Positions 16,354 through 25,234 of a DNA stretch of 64,000 nt are shown here, in pieces (position 1 is the stretch's first letter; each line of letters starts with the position of its first letter). The notes under the pieces are model-generated. The model did no database searches and was not told the origin of the DNA. It saw only the letters and a list, made by a program, of their open reading frames with translations. Source of the DNA: Tissierellaceae bacterium (GTDB taxonomy: Bacteria > Bacillota > Clostridia > Tissierellales > Tissierellaceae); the NCBI GenBank assembly GCA_023229175.1, contig JALNZV010000012.1, positions 4,400 through 68,399 on the forward strand. Reading direction: 5' to 3'. Both the position numbers and the translations under genes were made by a program.

Positions 16354-16382
16354 AGTATATATTAACGTATTATTATTGTAAA
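16354..16382 (-). promoter_or_regulatory. promoter of the TAXI/TRAP unit
   Basis: Minus strand: -35 TTTACA (16377-16382), 17-bp spacer, -10 TATACT (16354-16359). It lies between the ftsH terminator and leader B, giving the transporter module its own transcription unit. Confidence 0.75.
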
Positions 16383-16465
16383 GCATTATTTTGAATATTC
16401 ACCATTGTCTTAATTGTTAGATATTTGACACTCTTATCTCTTTTCCATTCAATTTTAATATGGCA

Positions 16466-16498
16466 TTTAAAAAACCTGAAGGCTTTCCTTCAGGTTTT
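16466..16498 (-). terminator. ftsH terminator
   Basis: A perfect 12-bp stem (16471-16482 with 16487-16498), 4-nt loop CTTT on the plus strand, followed by a T run on the minus strand. Confidence 0.93.
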
Positions 16499-16506
16499 AA
16501 AGTTCT

Positions 16507-18318
16507 TTATGCTCCTTGGAACAATCTTTCAAATTCTTTACCGTCTATGGTTTCTTTTTCCAATAGGGTCTCTGCTACTCTGTGGAGCTTATCCATATTT
16601 TCTTTCAATAATTTTTCGGCCTTATTGTAGGCAGTATCTATTAAATCTCTCATTTCCTTGTCTATGGCTGCTGCCACATCTTCACTGTAGTTTCTTGCTC
16701 TGCCAAAATCCCTTCCTACAAATACTTCTTCTTCATCAGTACCATAAGTCATTGGACCTAGCTTATCGCTCATTCCGTAGTGGGTAACCATTGATCTTGC
16801 CAATTTTGTGGCTCGTTCGATGTCATTTTGTGCTCCTGTGCTTATATCCCCCAATACTAAGGCCTCTGCTACTCTGCCGCCAAGCAACATAACTAATCTG
16901 CTTTCCATTTGTTTCTTTGTCAAGAAACTCCTGTCTTCCTCAGGTATATAGGCTGTAAATCCTCCAGCCATTCCCCTTGGAATAATTGTAACCATATGGA
17001 CGGGATCAGTGTCTGGGGTAAGCCTAGAGGTAAGTGCATGGCCTGCCTCATGATATGCCGTCAATTTTCTTTCCTTCTCACTTACGACTTTGGACTTTTT
17101 CTCTGGACCTGCCTGAACCTTAATAGATGCTTCTTCTATTAAATGCATGGGTATAGTCTTCAGGTTATATCTAGCTGAGAGCAACGCAGACTCGTTTACA
17201 AGGTTTTCCAAATCCGCCGGAGTAAATCCAGGCGTCCTCTTTGCCACCACTTTTAAATCTACATCGTCATCCAAAGGCTTGTTCTTTGTATGAACTTCTA
17301 AAATCGCCTCTCTACCTCTAACATCTGGTAGCCCAACGTAAATTGTTCTGTCAAACCTTCCTGGCCTTAGAAGAGCTGGATCCAGTATGTCAGCTCTATT
17401 GGTTGCTGCCATGACGATTATTCCTTCATTGGTTGCAAATCCATCCATTTCAACTAACAGTTGGTTTAGAGTCTGCTCCCTTTCGTCGTGGCCTCCGCCA
17501 AGTCCTGCTCCCCTTCTCCTGCCCACTGCATCTATTTCGTCGATAAACACGATACATGGTGCATTTTTCTTCGCCTGCTCAAATAAGTCTCTAACTCTAC
17601 TTGCACCCACACCGACAAACATTTCCACAAAATCAGAGCCGGATATGGTGAAAAATGGGACTCCTGCTTCGCCAGCAACTGCCCTGCTTAAATAAGTTTT
17701 ACCAGTACCTGGTGGCCCTACTAAAAGCACTCCCGTAGGTATCCTAGCCCCAATTTCAATGTATTTCCTAGGTGCCCTTAGAAAATCGACTATTTCCTTA
17801 AGCTCCTCTTTTTCTTCTTCCAAACCTGCCACTTCTGAGAAAGTGACTATTTTCCCCTCTTCTTGTTTGTGAAGCCTTGCTCTGGACTTGCCAAAGGACA
17901 TTACCTTGCCCCCGCCGCCTTGAGATTGCTGCATAAACACAAACCAGAATACTACAAATACTAAAACAACTAAAATAGTCGGTATTGCACTGACCCATAT
18001 AGGAGTTGTAGGCTCCAAATCAGAGCTCAATGCCAATACACCGCTATCGACCTTGTCTTTTAAATAATTATCATAGAATGTATCCTGCATCTGATAGGGC
18101 AAAACTGTGGAAAACTGAGTGCTATCTCTAAATTTCCCATTTACTTCCCTTCCTACAATCTTTATACTTTCAATTTTATTTTCATTCAAATGCTCTACTA
18201 ATTCTGTCACATCTATTACCATAATCTGTTCTACGTCATTGCCTAGAGTCTTTACAAGAAACATAATCAATATGACTATTAGTAGATACACGCTAATGCC
18301 CTTAAAAAATCTTCTCAA
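16507..18318 (-). CDS. ftsH: ATP-dependent membrane zinc protease FtsH
   Basis: This 603-residue protein has two N-terminal membrane helices around an extracytoplasmic domain. An AAA ATPase follows, with Walker A VGPPGTGKT, Walker B CIVFIDEID and second-region-of-homology ATNRADILDPALLRPGRFDR. The zinc protease site is HEAGH (YHEAGHAL). It degrades membrane and regulatory proteins. Length is typical. The start is a TTG at 18318 behind GGAGGGAGG. A promoter lies at 18360-18388 and a strong terminator follows the gene. In relatives coaX commonly follows closely, but here about 15 kb intervenes. Confidence 0.97.
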   Translation of the reverse strand: MRRFFKGISVYLLIVILIMFLVKTLGNDVEQIMVIDVTELVEHLNENKIESIKIVGREVNGKFRDSTQFSTVLPYQMQDTFYDNYLKDKVDSGVLALSSDLEPTTPIWVSAIPTILVVLVFVVFWFVFMQQSQGGGGKVMSFGKSRARLHKQEEGKIVTFSEVAGLEEEKEELKEIVDFLRAPRKYIEIGARIPTGVLLVGPPGTGKTYLSRAVAGEAGVPFFTISGSDFVEMFVGVGASRVRDLFEQAKKNAPCIVFIDEIDAVGRRRGAGLGGGHDEREQTLNQLLVEMDGFATNEGIIVMAATNRADILDPALLRPGRFDRTIYVGLPDVRGREAILEVHTKNKPLDDDVDLKVVAKRTPGFTPADLENLVNESALLSARYNLKTIPMHLIEEASIKVQAGPEKKSKVVSEKERKLTAYHEAGHALTSRLTPDTDPVHMVTIIPRGMAGGFTAYIPEEDRSFLTKKQMESRLVMLLGGRVAEALVLGDISTGAQNDIERATKLARSMVTHYGMSDKLGPMTYGTDEEEVFVGRDFGRARNYSEDVAAAIDKEMRDLIDTAYNKAEKLLKENMDKLHRVAETLLEKETIDGKEFERLFQGA

Positions 18319-18359
18319 TCCTAATCCTCCCTCCTTTTACGACTAAATAACATCTATAT

Positions 18360-18388
18360 ATTATAGCATTTTTGATAAACATTTTCAA
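18360..18388 (-). promoter_or_regulatory. ftsH promoter
   Basis: Minus strand: -35 TTGAAA (18383-18388), 17-bp spacer, -10 TATAAT (18360-18365), in the gap between hpt and ftsH. Confidence 0.8.
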
Positions 18389-18397
18389 TACAAGAGA

Positions 18398-18934
18398 TTA
18401 TTTATATACCTCCTCTTTTAAGGCAGCTACATATGGGAGATTTCTGCCGATTTCAGCATAATCCAGTCCGTATCCAACCACAAACTCATCTGGTATGGCA
18501 AATCCCAAATAATCAACTGCTACGTCGACCTTTCTCCTCTCGGGTTTGTCTAATAGTGCACATACCTTCACGGAGTTTGCCCCTCTTTTTCTAAGGTTGT
18601 CGGTCAAATAGGCTAATGTGTATCCCGTATCTATAATGTCCTCTACTATGAGTACATCCTTGTTTTCCACACTAAAGTCCAGATCCTTGATTATCCTGAC
18701 TTCTCCTGTGGAAGACGAGGTCCTCCCATAGCTGGATACAGCCATGAAGTCAATGCCCACCTGCATGTTAATATTCCTTGCCAGATCAGACATAAATATA
18801 AATGCACCTTTCAAAATACCTACTAAAAGCAAATTTTTCCCTTGGTAATCTTCAGTAATCTTTGCCCCAAGTTCCTTGACCTTTTCTTCAATACTTTTTT
18901 CCTCCACCAAGATTTCTTTAATTAACTTTTCCAT
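18398..18934 (-). CDS. hpt: hypoxanthine phosphoribosyltransferase
   Basis: This roughly 178-residue purine salvage enzyme makes IMP or GMP from the free base and PRPP. The PRPP-binding motif is VLIVEDIIDTGYTLAYL, and LLLVGILKGAFIFMSDLAR and VDFMAVSSYG-like segments are typical of bacterial Hpt. I chose the ATG at 18934 (MEKLIKEIL), which follows GAGGAGG at 6 nt, over a start five codons upstream. It lies 17 nt after tilS; the tilS-hpt-ftsH order is conserved in Firmicutes. Confidence 0.95.
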   Translation of the reverse strand: MEKLIKEILVEEKSIEEKVKELGAKITEDYQGKNLLLVGILKGAFIFMSDLARNINMQVGIDFMAVSSYGRTSSSTGEVRIIKDLDFSVENKDVLIVEDIIDTGYTLAYLTDNLRKRGANSVKVCALLDKPERRKVDVAVDYLGFAIPDEFVVGYGLDYAEIGRNLPYVAALKEEVYK

Positions 18935-18951
18935 GTTGTTCCTCCTCATTT

Positions 18952-20343
18952 TTAACTGTTGTATATTAAATCATAGGATATAGACAAAATTCTTTTCGTA
19001 TCGTCTGTGACCTTGTACAATTCACTGGTCCTATATCCAACTACCCACAATATATTTTCATTATCCACTATAAGGGGGATTTTATTCCGCAATTCCCTGG
19101 GAACTTTTTCATCCATAAAATAATCCTTTAATTTTTTTCTGCCCTTCATTCCAAAGGGTACAAATCTGTCCCCGTCTTTCCTGTTTCTAACCTCCAATTT
19201 CCCCACGACTTTGTCGTAATCGTAATACTTCACATTTCCTTTTCCATGGAAAGTCAAATCAAAATCCCTTTCCAATATTTTAGTTTCAAACTTATATCCA
19301 TTGTGTATGATAAGACTGCTTGGTACAGCTAATCCATAGGAGTAATCCTTTTCTGAACTTACAAGCTGTTTTTCCATTATCAAGTCCCCGTAGCTGGTTC
19401 TAGCCACAATTCCATTGGACAAATGTATTTCCTTCCCAGTAGTTTCCCCTAAAAACAAATCCAGTGTCTTAAGTATTTGTACCTCTGTTGTACCTTGTAG
19501 GGAACCCCTAAGCTCCAATATACCATTTCTTATTAGCCTTTGTTGAATACTCCTATGATTATTTAAAAAACCTTCTTTATTAAAAATAATACTATGACCT
19601 TCCCCTTTATTTACTAAATTATTGTATTCTCTCTTAGTATACTCCTCTAAAAAATCCACATCCGTAGACACAATTGTCGACATCCTCCAGAGGGTATTTA
19701 TAATATTGGGATTGAAATTTTCCTCCATATAGGGTATCAGCTCTATTCTCACTTTATTTCTAGAGTAAATAGGCTGTAAATTTGTCTTGTCTAGGACGGT
19801 TTCTATTCCATTTTCCTCAATATACTTTTCGATTTCCTCCCTTTTTATGCCTAAAATAGGTCGTATTATATCTTGGTATTTGAAAAACATGCCCCTCAGT
19901 CCATCTATTCCAGTACCCCTCATAATCCTCATAAGCAAAGTCTCCGCCTGGTCGTTTAGGTTGTGGGCCACGGCAATTTTTCCTCCGCCCTGCTTTTTAA
20001 GGATTTCCCTAAAAAATCCATATCTCAATTCTCTACCTGCTTCCTCTGCAGTAATTCCCTTTTCTTTGCCATACTGTTCCATGCTCACATCGATGGTATA
20101 GTAAGGCAAATCTAAATCCTTAGCAGTTTTTTCTACAAATAATTGGTCCCTTCTAGCTTCTTCCCCCCGAACGCCGTGATTTACATGAGCTATAAAAATA
20201 TTAAAAGGGGTTGTCTTCCTAAATTCAAGCAAACAAAATAGTAGAGCCATAGAATCTGGCCCTCCTGATACGCCAATGACTATATTGTCCTCTTCTTCAA
20301 TTAAATTATGCTCTTTTATGACAGCAACTACTTTATCTTTCAT
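18952..20343 (-). CDS. tilS: tRNA(Ile)-lysidine synthetase
   Basis: This 463-residue ATP-dependent enzyme converts C34 of the AUA-reading tRNA(Ile) to lysidine, an essential decoding step. The N-terminal PP-loop SGGPDSMALLFCLL (about residues 25-38) is intact, followed by the FIAHVNHGVRGEEA and AVAHNLNDQAETLLMRIMRGTG blocks. The C-terminal substrate domain contains DGDRFVPFGMKGRKKLKDYF. Length is normal. It lies between spoIIE and hpt. Confidence 0.96.
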   Translation of the reverse strand: MKDKVVAVIKEHNLIEEEDNIVIGVSGGPDSMALLFCLLEFRKTTPFNIFIAHVNHGVRGEEARRDQLFVEKTAKDLDLPYYTIDVSMEQYGKEKGITAEEAGRELRYGFFREILKKQGGGKIAVAHNLNDQAETLLMRIMRGTGIDGLRGMFFKYQDIIRPILGIKREEIEKYIEENGIETVLDKTNLQPIYSRNKVRIELIPYMEENFNPNIINTLWRMSTIVSTDVDFLEEYTKREYNNLVNKGEGHSIIFNKEGFLNNHRSIQQRLIRNGILELRGSLQGTTEVQILKTLDLFLGETTGKEIHLSNGIVARTSYGDLIMEKQLVSSEKDYSYGLAVPSSLIIHNGYKFETKILERDFDLTFHGKGNVKYYDYDKVVGKLEVRNRKDGDRFVPFGMKGRKKLKDYFMDEKVPRELRNKIPLIVDNENILWVVGYRTSELYKVTDDTKRILSISYDLIYNS

Positions 20344-20437
20344 ATAATCACCTAATATTACATTAATCCCATAATTATTCTTTTGAATTCAATATATATT
20401 TATTATAGCCTAATTGTCAACAAATTTCTAAGTTTTT

Positions 20438-22720
20438 TTAAATATTCTTCCATACTTTAGTAACTAAAACCGTCATATCGTCCTTGGCAGCTGCCCCTTG
20501 GCCCTTAGCCATCTTTATTATTGCACCTGCCATGGCTTGGGGATTTACGCTGTCAATACGGCTTATTGCTTCCCTTACTTTTTCCTCTCCTACTTCTGCT
20601 GAGCCGTAGGCCTCCAGTACCCCGTCAGACATCATAATCAGCATATCTCCATCGCCTATATACCCCTCGTAAACGTTGAAATCCACTTCTTCTAACATCC
20701 CTACAGGCAAAGACGAAGAGTTGACGACTTCTACCTTGTTTCCCTTTTTAATAAAAGTGGCTGGTGCCCCTGTCTTAATCATTTGTATCTTTCCTGAGTA
20801 CAAATCCACAAATCCAATATCTAAGGTGGCAAATATTTCTCCGTTGGATTTTGCCCTAAGAACCGAATTTATAGTCTTTAAGGCTAAATCCTTATCTATA
20901 TCTGCTTCCATTAATTTTTCCAAAAGGGAAATTGCAGTTTTGCTTTCTTCCTTTGCCCTTCTGCCAACTCCCATTCCATCGCTGATAACTGCATAGTGGG
21001 TGTTTTCCGTTTCGCCGTATGTATAACTATCTCCAGATACTTTGTTCTCTGAATTCAATCCTAGAGCCACCTTTGTAGCTGCACTATATCTATTTTCCCT
21101 AATGAGTTTGAATCTCAGTTGTTTTTTTTGTGTGTCTTTGGGGTTGCTGTGACATATAACCGTAGATCCTAGGTAACTGGACATGGTGTCCTTTATTTTA
21201 TCTACGGATTGTACTGATTTATTCAAATCTACAAATATATCGTAATCCTTCTGCGGCGTTACTGCCACAGATAAGCTCTTAACGTCTATTCTACTGTTTT
21301 TCAATTGGCCAAGGAGTTCTTTTTCAATATCCTCGTCAAAACTGGGCTTGCCGTAAATATCCTTAGCTATATCTTCCATTACCTTTCCAAAACCCTTTAG
21401 TTGCTCTGAAAGCAGCAATCTGTTTTCATCTAATTTTATCTTCCAGCTTTTGTTTAGCTCTAGCCTTTCCACAGCTCTATCTACCATATCTAAAATTTCC
21501 TTAGGCCTAGAACAAAATTTATACGTAGCTGCATAGGTCGATTCCTCTATTCCTTTGGCCTCTACCAGTCCTATTAGATTGAAAAAGTTGTTGTATGTAT
21601 TGTAATAATTCCCTTTCCAGCACGTATCGTATCTATAGCATCTGCTGCATACCTCATTGGCTATGCCGTCAACTAAGCCGTAAATTTCACTTGTGTAATG
21701 ATAATCTCTTTCCTTAGCAGTTTCCTTAAATGTCTGACCTAAATTATAGAATAAATCCGCCATTCTATTTATTTTTTTTATGGCTACTTCGTCTCTTTTT
21801 AAATTGTACTCCCTATCTATGGAAAATTCTAAAGTAAATAATTGATTTATTTTCTTACCTATGTTTTTTGGCATAAATACAAAGAATAATGCCGATAGCA
21901 ATATTTCCCTAAGGCTTAAAAAACTGGTTCCCAATCTGTTGATATAAAATGAAATAATCCCATTGCCCAATAGCAATCCCAATATAGCCCCTGTTTTTCC
22001 TAAATCTCGAAATATCCCCGATAACAACCCTACAGCCCCTAAAATACTCAATATAAATGGCATCTCAGGATGTGAAATATAAGATACCATACCTAGAATT
22101 AGACCAACACCTCCACCGAAAAATGCCCCTTGATTATAAGCCACAACTAAGACCATAAAGACGGTTATTACATTTTTGATTTGTAGACTAAAAAAGGCTG
22201 TGTCTTTTAAACCAGCCAATACCAAGGCCATAACCATTATAGTTGAAATGTTGGAAATCTTGCAAGAAAATAAATAAGAGGCAGTAAATACAACTGCAGA
22301 CTCAAAAATTATCATAATTACATCGTAAAAGAATAGGTTTTTGCTGGCGATTACCCCAAGAATTCTAAATCCAAAGAAAATAAGTGTCCCTAGGGAAATG
22401 GCTTTAATTTGAGTATATTCCTTTTGGTCTTTTTTAAATGCAAAAAATCCAAATACGGCTATATTTGCCAGTAAATAGCTTATTTCCCCAAAACCATGGA
22501 TATTTATTATACTACCCAGTGCCCCTATTAATATGGCAAAACTTAGACCCTCAGATATGATAAATGCAGATAAAAAAGCATAGGCAAAGGGAGTCAAATT
22601 GTTAAATACTACAGCTCGTCCAAGTATAAAAGTTACTAATCCTAAGAGTATAATCTTCTTGTCCAGATATTTCAAACTATTAAAATCCCTTTTATTTATA
22701 AGGGTATCTGTTTTTATCAC
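20438..22720 (-). CDS. spoIIE: stage II sporulation protein E, membrane PP2C phosphatase
   Basis: This 760-residue protein has an N-terminal region of about ten membrane helices (residues 30-300), a cysteine-containing central region (CSRCYRYDTCWKGNY) and a C-terminal PP2C domain with metal-binding aspartates in HYAVISDGMGVG and DMLIMMSDGVLEAYG. It dephosphorylates SpoIIAA to activate sigma-F in the forespore and helps polar septation. The start is a GTG at 22720 with GGGGATG nearby. The promoter has the unusual 21-bp spacing typical of Spo0A-activated sigma-A promoters. Confidence 0.96.
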   Translation of the reverse strand: MIKTDTLINKRDFNSLKYLDKKIILLGLVTFILGRAVVFNNLTPFAYAFLSAFIISEGLSFAILIGALGSIINIHGFGEISYLLANIAVFGFFAFKKDQKEYTQIKAISLGTLIFFGFRILGVIASKNLFFYDVIMIIFESAVVFTASYLFSCKISNISTIMVMALVLAGLKDTAFFSLQIKNVITVFMVLVVAYNQGAFFGGGVGLILGMVSYISHPEMPFILSILGAVGLLSGIFRDLGKTGAILGLLLGNGIISFYINRLGTSFLSLREILLSALFFVFMPKNIGKKINQLFTLEFSIDREYNLKRDEVAIKKINRMADLFYNLGQTFKETAKERDYHYTSEIYGLVDGIANEVCSRCYRYDTCWKGNYYNTYNNFFNLIGLVEAKGIEESTYAATYKFCSRPKEILDMVDRAVERLELNKSWKIKLDENRLLLSEQLKGFGKVMEDIAKDIYGKPSFDEDIEKELLGQLKNSRIDVKSLSVAVTPQKDYDIFVDLNKSVQSVDKIKDTMSSYLGSTVICHSNPKDTQKKQLRFKLIRENRYSAATKVALGLNSENKVSGDSYTYGETENTHYAVISDGMGVGRRAKEESKTAISLLEKLMEADIDKDLALKTINSVLRAKSNGEIFATLDIGFVDLYSGKIQMIKTGAPATFIKKGNKVEVVNSSSLPVGMLEEVDFNVYEGYIGDGDMLIMMSDGVLEAYGSAEVGEEKVREAISRIDSVNPQAMAGAIIKMAKGQGAAAKDDMTVLVTKVWKNI

Positions 22721-22750
22721 GACATCATCCCCATTCTCATTTTTAATGCA

Positions 22751-22784
22751 ATCTTAACAAAAAAACTGAAAATAATTTGTCAAA
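22751..22784 (-). promoter_or_regulatory. Spo0A-type sigma-A promoter of spoIIE with overlapping 0A box
   Basis: Minus strand: -35 TTGACA (22778-22783), 21-bp spacer, -10 TAAGAT (22751-22756). A 0A-box-like TGTCAAA (6 of 7 to TGTCGAA) on the plus strand at 22778-22784 covers the -35. B. subtilis spoIIE and spoIIG promoters share this long spacing and Spo0A placement. Confidence 0.75.
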
Positions 22785-22882
22785 TGGGGGATGAGGGCTG
22801 AAGATTATTCAGACATAAATCTATGGGTTTCTCCATATAACTGTATCATTTTGTTTTATAATGAAAAAACAAAGACTTTTTT

Positions 22883-22912
22883 AAAAAATAAAAAACCGGA
22901 AAATCCGGTTTT
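22883..22912 (-). terminator. terminator after the S1-domain gene
   Basis: An AAACCGGA/TCCGGTTT stem (22893-22900 with 22904-22911) is followed by a long T run on the minus strand. It overlaps the stop codon of the S1 gene. Confidence 0.9.
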
Positions 22913-23327
22913 ATAAATCCATTGCGCTAGTTGCCTTTTTGTGTCTAAAACTAGTACTTTTTTTTGTATCCCTTGTTTTCAATTGATCTTGCTTTTCATT
23001 ACTATCCTTTAAAAACTTATTTAGTTTATCCTCAAAGGACATGTACTTTTGTTTATCATCCTTCCACTCGTATTCATCTGGTTGAGAATTTTTGGACTTT
23101 GCTTGTCTAATAGACAAACTAATCTTTCCCTCATCGGTAATAGACAAAATCTTAACCTTGACTCTTTGACCCTTCTTTAGACAATCGGTCACTTTTTCTA
23201 CATACTCATGGGATATTTCTGAAATGTGAACAAGTCCACTTTTCCCTTCCGGCAATTGGACAAAAGCACCGAAGTTTGTTAACCCTGTAACAGTGCCATC
23301 AACCACTTCTCCTACAGCTAAAGACAT
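22911..23327 (-). CDS. S1 RNA-binding domain protein (YabR-like)
   Basis: This 138-residue protein has one S1 OB-fold domain in residues 1-75 (GEVVDGTVTGLTNFGAFVQL, SGLVHISEISHEYV, VKVKILSITDEGKISLSI) and a basic, low-complexity tail. It corresponds to YabR of B. subtilis, found in the same divIC-spoIIE interval. Its exact role is unknown; RNA or ribosome binding is expected. An AAGGAGG site precedes the ATG. Confidence 0.88.
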   Translation of the reverse strand: MSLAVGEVVDGTVTGLTNFGAFVQLPEGKSGLVHISEISHEYVEKVTDCLKKGQRVKVKILSITDEGKISLSIRQAKSKNSQPDEYEWKDDKQKYMSFEDKLNKFLKDSNEKQDQLKTRDTKKSTSFRHKKATSAMDL

Positions 23328-23392
23328 AAATAAATGATTCCTCCTTAAATAATTGTATTATAAATTCAGTATATATTAGAAATCCTTTATTG

Positions 23393-23716
23393 TCAATTGG
23401 TTCTACTCTTTCTAAGGGTAAAGAATGGATTTTTCTTTTTGTTTTTGTCGATATAAATAATCTCCCTAGGCTTAACCATTCCCAACTCTTCCCTTGCTAT
23501 CTTTTCTACAAACTTTAAACTGTCGCTAATCTGGATTTCCTCCTCCAGTTTATCTATGTCGGCTTTTAAAGCCTCAGTTTCACTAAAAACTTTATCCCTT
23601 TTAATTGTTAATTCCTTTGCAAGCTTCTTTTGATTCCAAAGAATAATACCTATATATAGTAAAATTAAATAAAAGAATATATGTCCCAGTTTAAGTCTTC
23701 TTTTTTTCCTTTTCAT
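23393..23716 (-). CDS. divIC: septum formation initiator (DivIC/FtsB-like)
   Basis: This 107-residue bitopic membrane protein has a basic N-terminus, one transmembrane helix (about residues 10-27, LGHIFFYLILLYIGIILW) and an extracytoplasmic coiled coil (residues 30-65) ending in KIAREELGMVKPREIIY, the FtsB/DivIC signature. It acts in the divisome with FtsL and DivIB. It lies between yabQ and the S1 gene, as in B. subtilis. Start ATG after AGGTGG. Confidence 0.9.
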   Translation of the reverse strand: MKRKKRRLKLGHIFFYLILLYIGIILWNQKKLAKELTIKRDKVFSETEALKADIDKLEEEIQISDSLKFVEKIAREELGMVKPREIIYIDKNKKKNPFFTLRKSRTN

Positions 23717-23762
23717 AAAATCACCACCTGTAGTATTATTCTACATAAATTTAAAAACTCCT

Positions 23763-24230
23763 TTATTTTTTTGAAGAAATTATCTTTTTATATTTTTTTG
23801 CCTCTTTTACTAATATAATAATAGTTTTTTTGATTTTTTTCAATATGTGCATTAATTTACTTTTGAAAAAGTTTAAGGGGAAAAAGATTATGGACAATAC
23901 AAATCTTACAGTATTTTTCGTTTTTTGAAATACGACTACACAAATCGGATATATATAGGGACTAAATAGCTTTATATAAATCAATCCACCTAGAAAAAAC
24001 CCCAGTAATATATATCCCCTTATCTCCCCCCAATTGATTTTTATAACGGTTAAAAATAATATAATTGCAGCGATTGTCCAAAATAACAAATCACCTAAAT
24101 ACGTCATTATTTTTTTTGGTTTGGAGAGATAACGGATTGTCCTATATATATCATATACAAAGCCGGTTATAAGACCGCCGTATACTGTTGTAAAAAACAT
24201 GTGCAACTCCATTAACATAGATATTTCCAT
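23763..24230 (-). CDS. yabQ: spore cortex protein YabQ
   Basis: This 155-residue protein has about four hydrophobic segments (residues 5-110) and a very Lys-rich C-terminus. YVGGLITGFVYDIYRTIRYL-like sequence near the N-terminus (VYGGLITGFVYDIYRTIRYL) is characteristic of YabQ, needed for spore cortex formation in B. subtilis. It follows yabP by 17 nt, the conserved order. In Firmicutes it is expressed from sigma-E control in the mother cell; I did not find a clear sigma-E site here. Confidence 0.88.
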   Translation of the reverse strand: MEISMLMELHMFFTTVYGGLITGFVYDIYRTIRYLSKPKKIMTYLGDLLFWTIAAIILFLTVIKINWGEIRGYILLGFFLGGLIYIKLFSPYIYPICVVVFQKTKNTVRFVLSIIFFPLNFFKSKLMHILKKIKKTIIILVKEAKKYKKIISSKK

Positions 24231-24247
24231 TTAAATCACCTGTATAT

Positions 24248-24529
24248 TTATTTAAATAATCTGCTCATTATATTTTTAGGTACCGCATCTTTGGATGAAT
24301 AATTAATTCCATTAATCTTTCCACCTATGATGACGCTTCCATCGTCCAAATTGAGTTTGGAAATATTTAGACCTTCTCCTTTTACGGTTATACCTCCCTT
24401 TATAGTATTTAAAATTACCACATTATCGTTATAGCTTTCTACTTGTTCCACACCTGTAATAACAACTTTTTCTCTGTCTTCCACAGTTATATTTTGGCTT
24501 TTAAATCTAATTCTATTTTCAGTCATCAT
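24248..24529 (-). CDS. yabP: sporulation protein YabP
   Basis: This roughly 93-residue beta-rich soluble protein contains VVITGVEQVESYNDNVVILN and GGITVKGEGLNISKLNLDDG, typical of the YabP/YqfC family. YabP is required with YabQ for spore coat or cortex assembly. I chose the ATG at 24529 behind AGGGGTG; the GTG six bases upstream is part of that site, and the next ATG (24526) is also possible. Confidence 0.9.
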   Translation of the reverse strand: MMTENRIRFKSQNITVEDREKVVITGVEQVESYNDNVVILNTIKGGITVKGEGLNISKLNLDDGSVIIGGKINGINYSSKDAVPKNIMSRLFK

Positions 24530-24555
24530 AATCACCCCTATCTAATTAATATTTA

Positions 24556-24590
24556 TGAAAAAAAAAGACTTTTATTACAAAGTCTTTTAA
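24556..24590 (-). terminator. terminator after rqcP
   Basis: An AAAAGACTTT/AAAGTCTTTT-type stem overlaps the end of rqcP and is followed by at least eight T on the minus strand. Confidence 0.85.
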
Positions 24591-24826
24591 TTCAACATTT
24601 TATATAGTTCTTTTGAGGCGTCTTTCCGTGGATTATCCGATACATCTAATACTTCTATTTCAATAGGATTGGTAAAGTTTATTTGGACCCTGTCTCCTAT
24701 TTTTACCTCGTCCCCTGGTTTTGCCAATTTCCCATTGATTAGCACTCTCCCCTGTTCACAGGCCTCCTTTGCCACAGTGCGCCTTTTGATTATTCTCGAA
24801 TTTTTTAAATACTTATCTATTCTCAT
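24587..24826 (-). CDS. rqcP: S4-domain RNA-binding protein, RqcP/YabO type
   Basis: This 79-residue protein is almost entirely an S4 domain: MRIDKYLKNSRIIKRRTVAKEACEQGRVLINGKLAKPGDEVKIGD. It corresponds to RqcP (YabO), which stabilises tRNA on stalled 50S subunits during C-terminal alanine tailing with RqcH. Its position next to hup and mazG is conserved. The ribosome binding site lies directly behind the hup terminator, so translation depends on readthrough. Confidence 0.9.
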   Translation of the reverse strand: MRIDKYLKNSRIIKRRTVAKEACEQGRVLINGKLAKPGDEVKIGDRVQINFTNPIEIEVLDVSDNPRKDASKELYKMLN

Positions 24827-24838
24827 AGAAACCTCCGA

Positions 24839-24868
24839 TTAAAAAATCAGGTCAAAGACCTGATTTTT
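24839..24868 (-). terminator. terminator between hup and rqcP
   Basis: An 11-bp stem AAAATCAGGTC/GACCTGATTTT with a 3-nt loop and trailing T residues overlaps the hup stop codon. It would make hup mRNA more abundant than rqcP mRNA. Confidence 0.88.
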
Positions 24869-25145
24869 ACTTGTTTACTATTTCCTTAAGGGATTTACCT
24901 GCCTTAAATACTGGAGCCTTTGATGCTGGTATTTTAATGACTTCTTCAGGATTCCTAGGATTTCTACCTTCCCTAGCTTTTCTTTCTCTAACTTCGAAAG
25001 TCCCAAAACCAACTAATTGGACTTTGTCACCGCCTTCTAATGTTTCCTCAACGGATTTAATAAAAGCATTCAATGCAGCCTCTGCATCCTTCTTAGTCAA
25101 ATTGCTTTTTTCTGCTATACTAGATACTAATTCAGCTTTGTTCAT
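24867..25145 (-). CDS. hup: DNA-binding protein HU
   Basis: This 92-residue histone-like protein is full length. It begins MNKAELVSSIAEKSNLTKKD and holds the DNA-intercalating arm GTFEVRERKAREGRNPRNPE plus the conserved end APVFKAGKSLKEIV. It bends and compacts DNA. It lies downstream of mazG, as in many Clostridia, with its own strong terminator. ATG after GAGGAGG. Confidence 0.97.
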   Translation of the reverse strand: MNKAELVSSIAEKSNLTKKDAEAALNAFIKSVEETLEGGDKVQLVGFGTFEVRERKAREGRNPRNPEEVIKIPASKAPVFKAGKSLKEIVNK

Positions 25146-25234
25146 AAAATATTCCTCCTCATAGTTTATATTATTAATTTTTAATTAATAATTCGTTAAT
25201 TAAAAGCTTGCTCTCTACTAATAATATTAGCATT

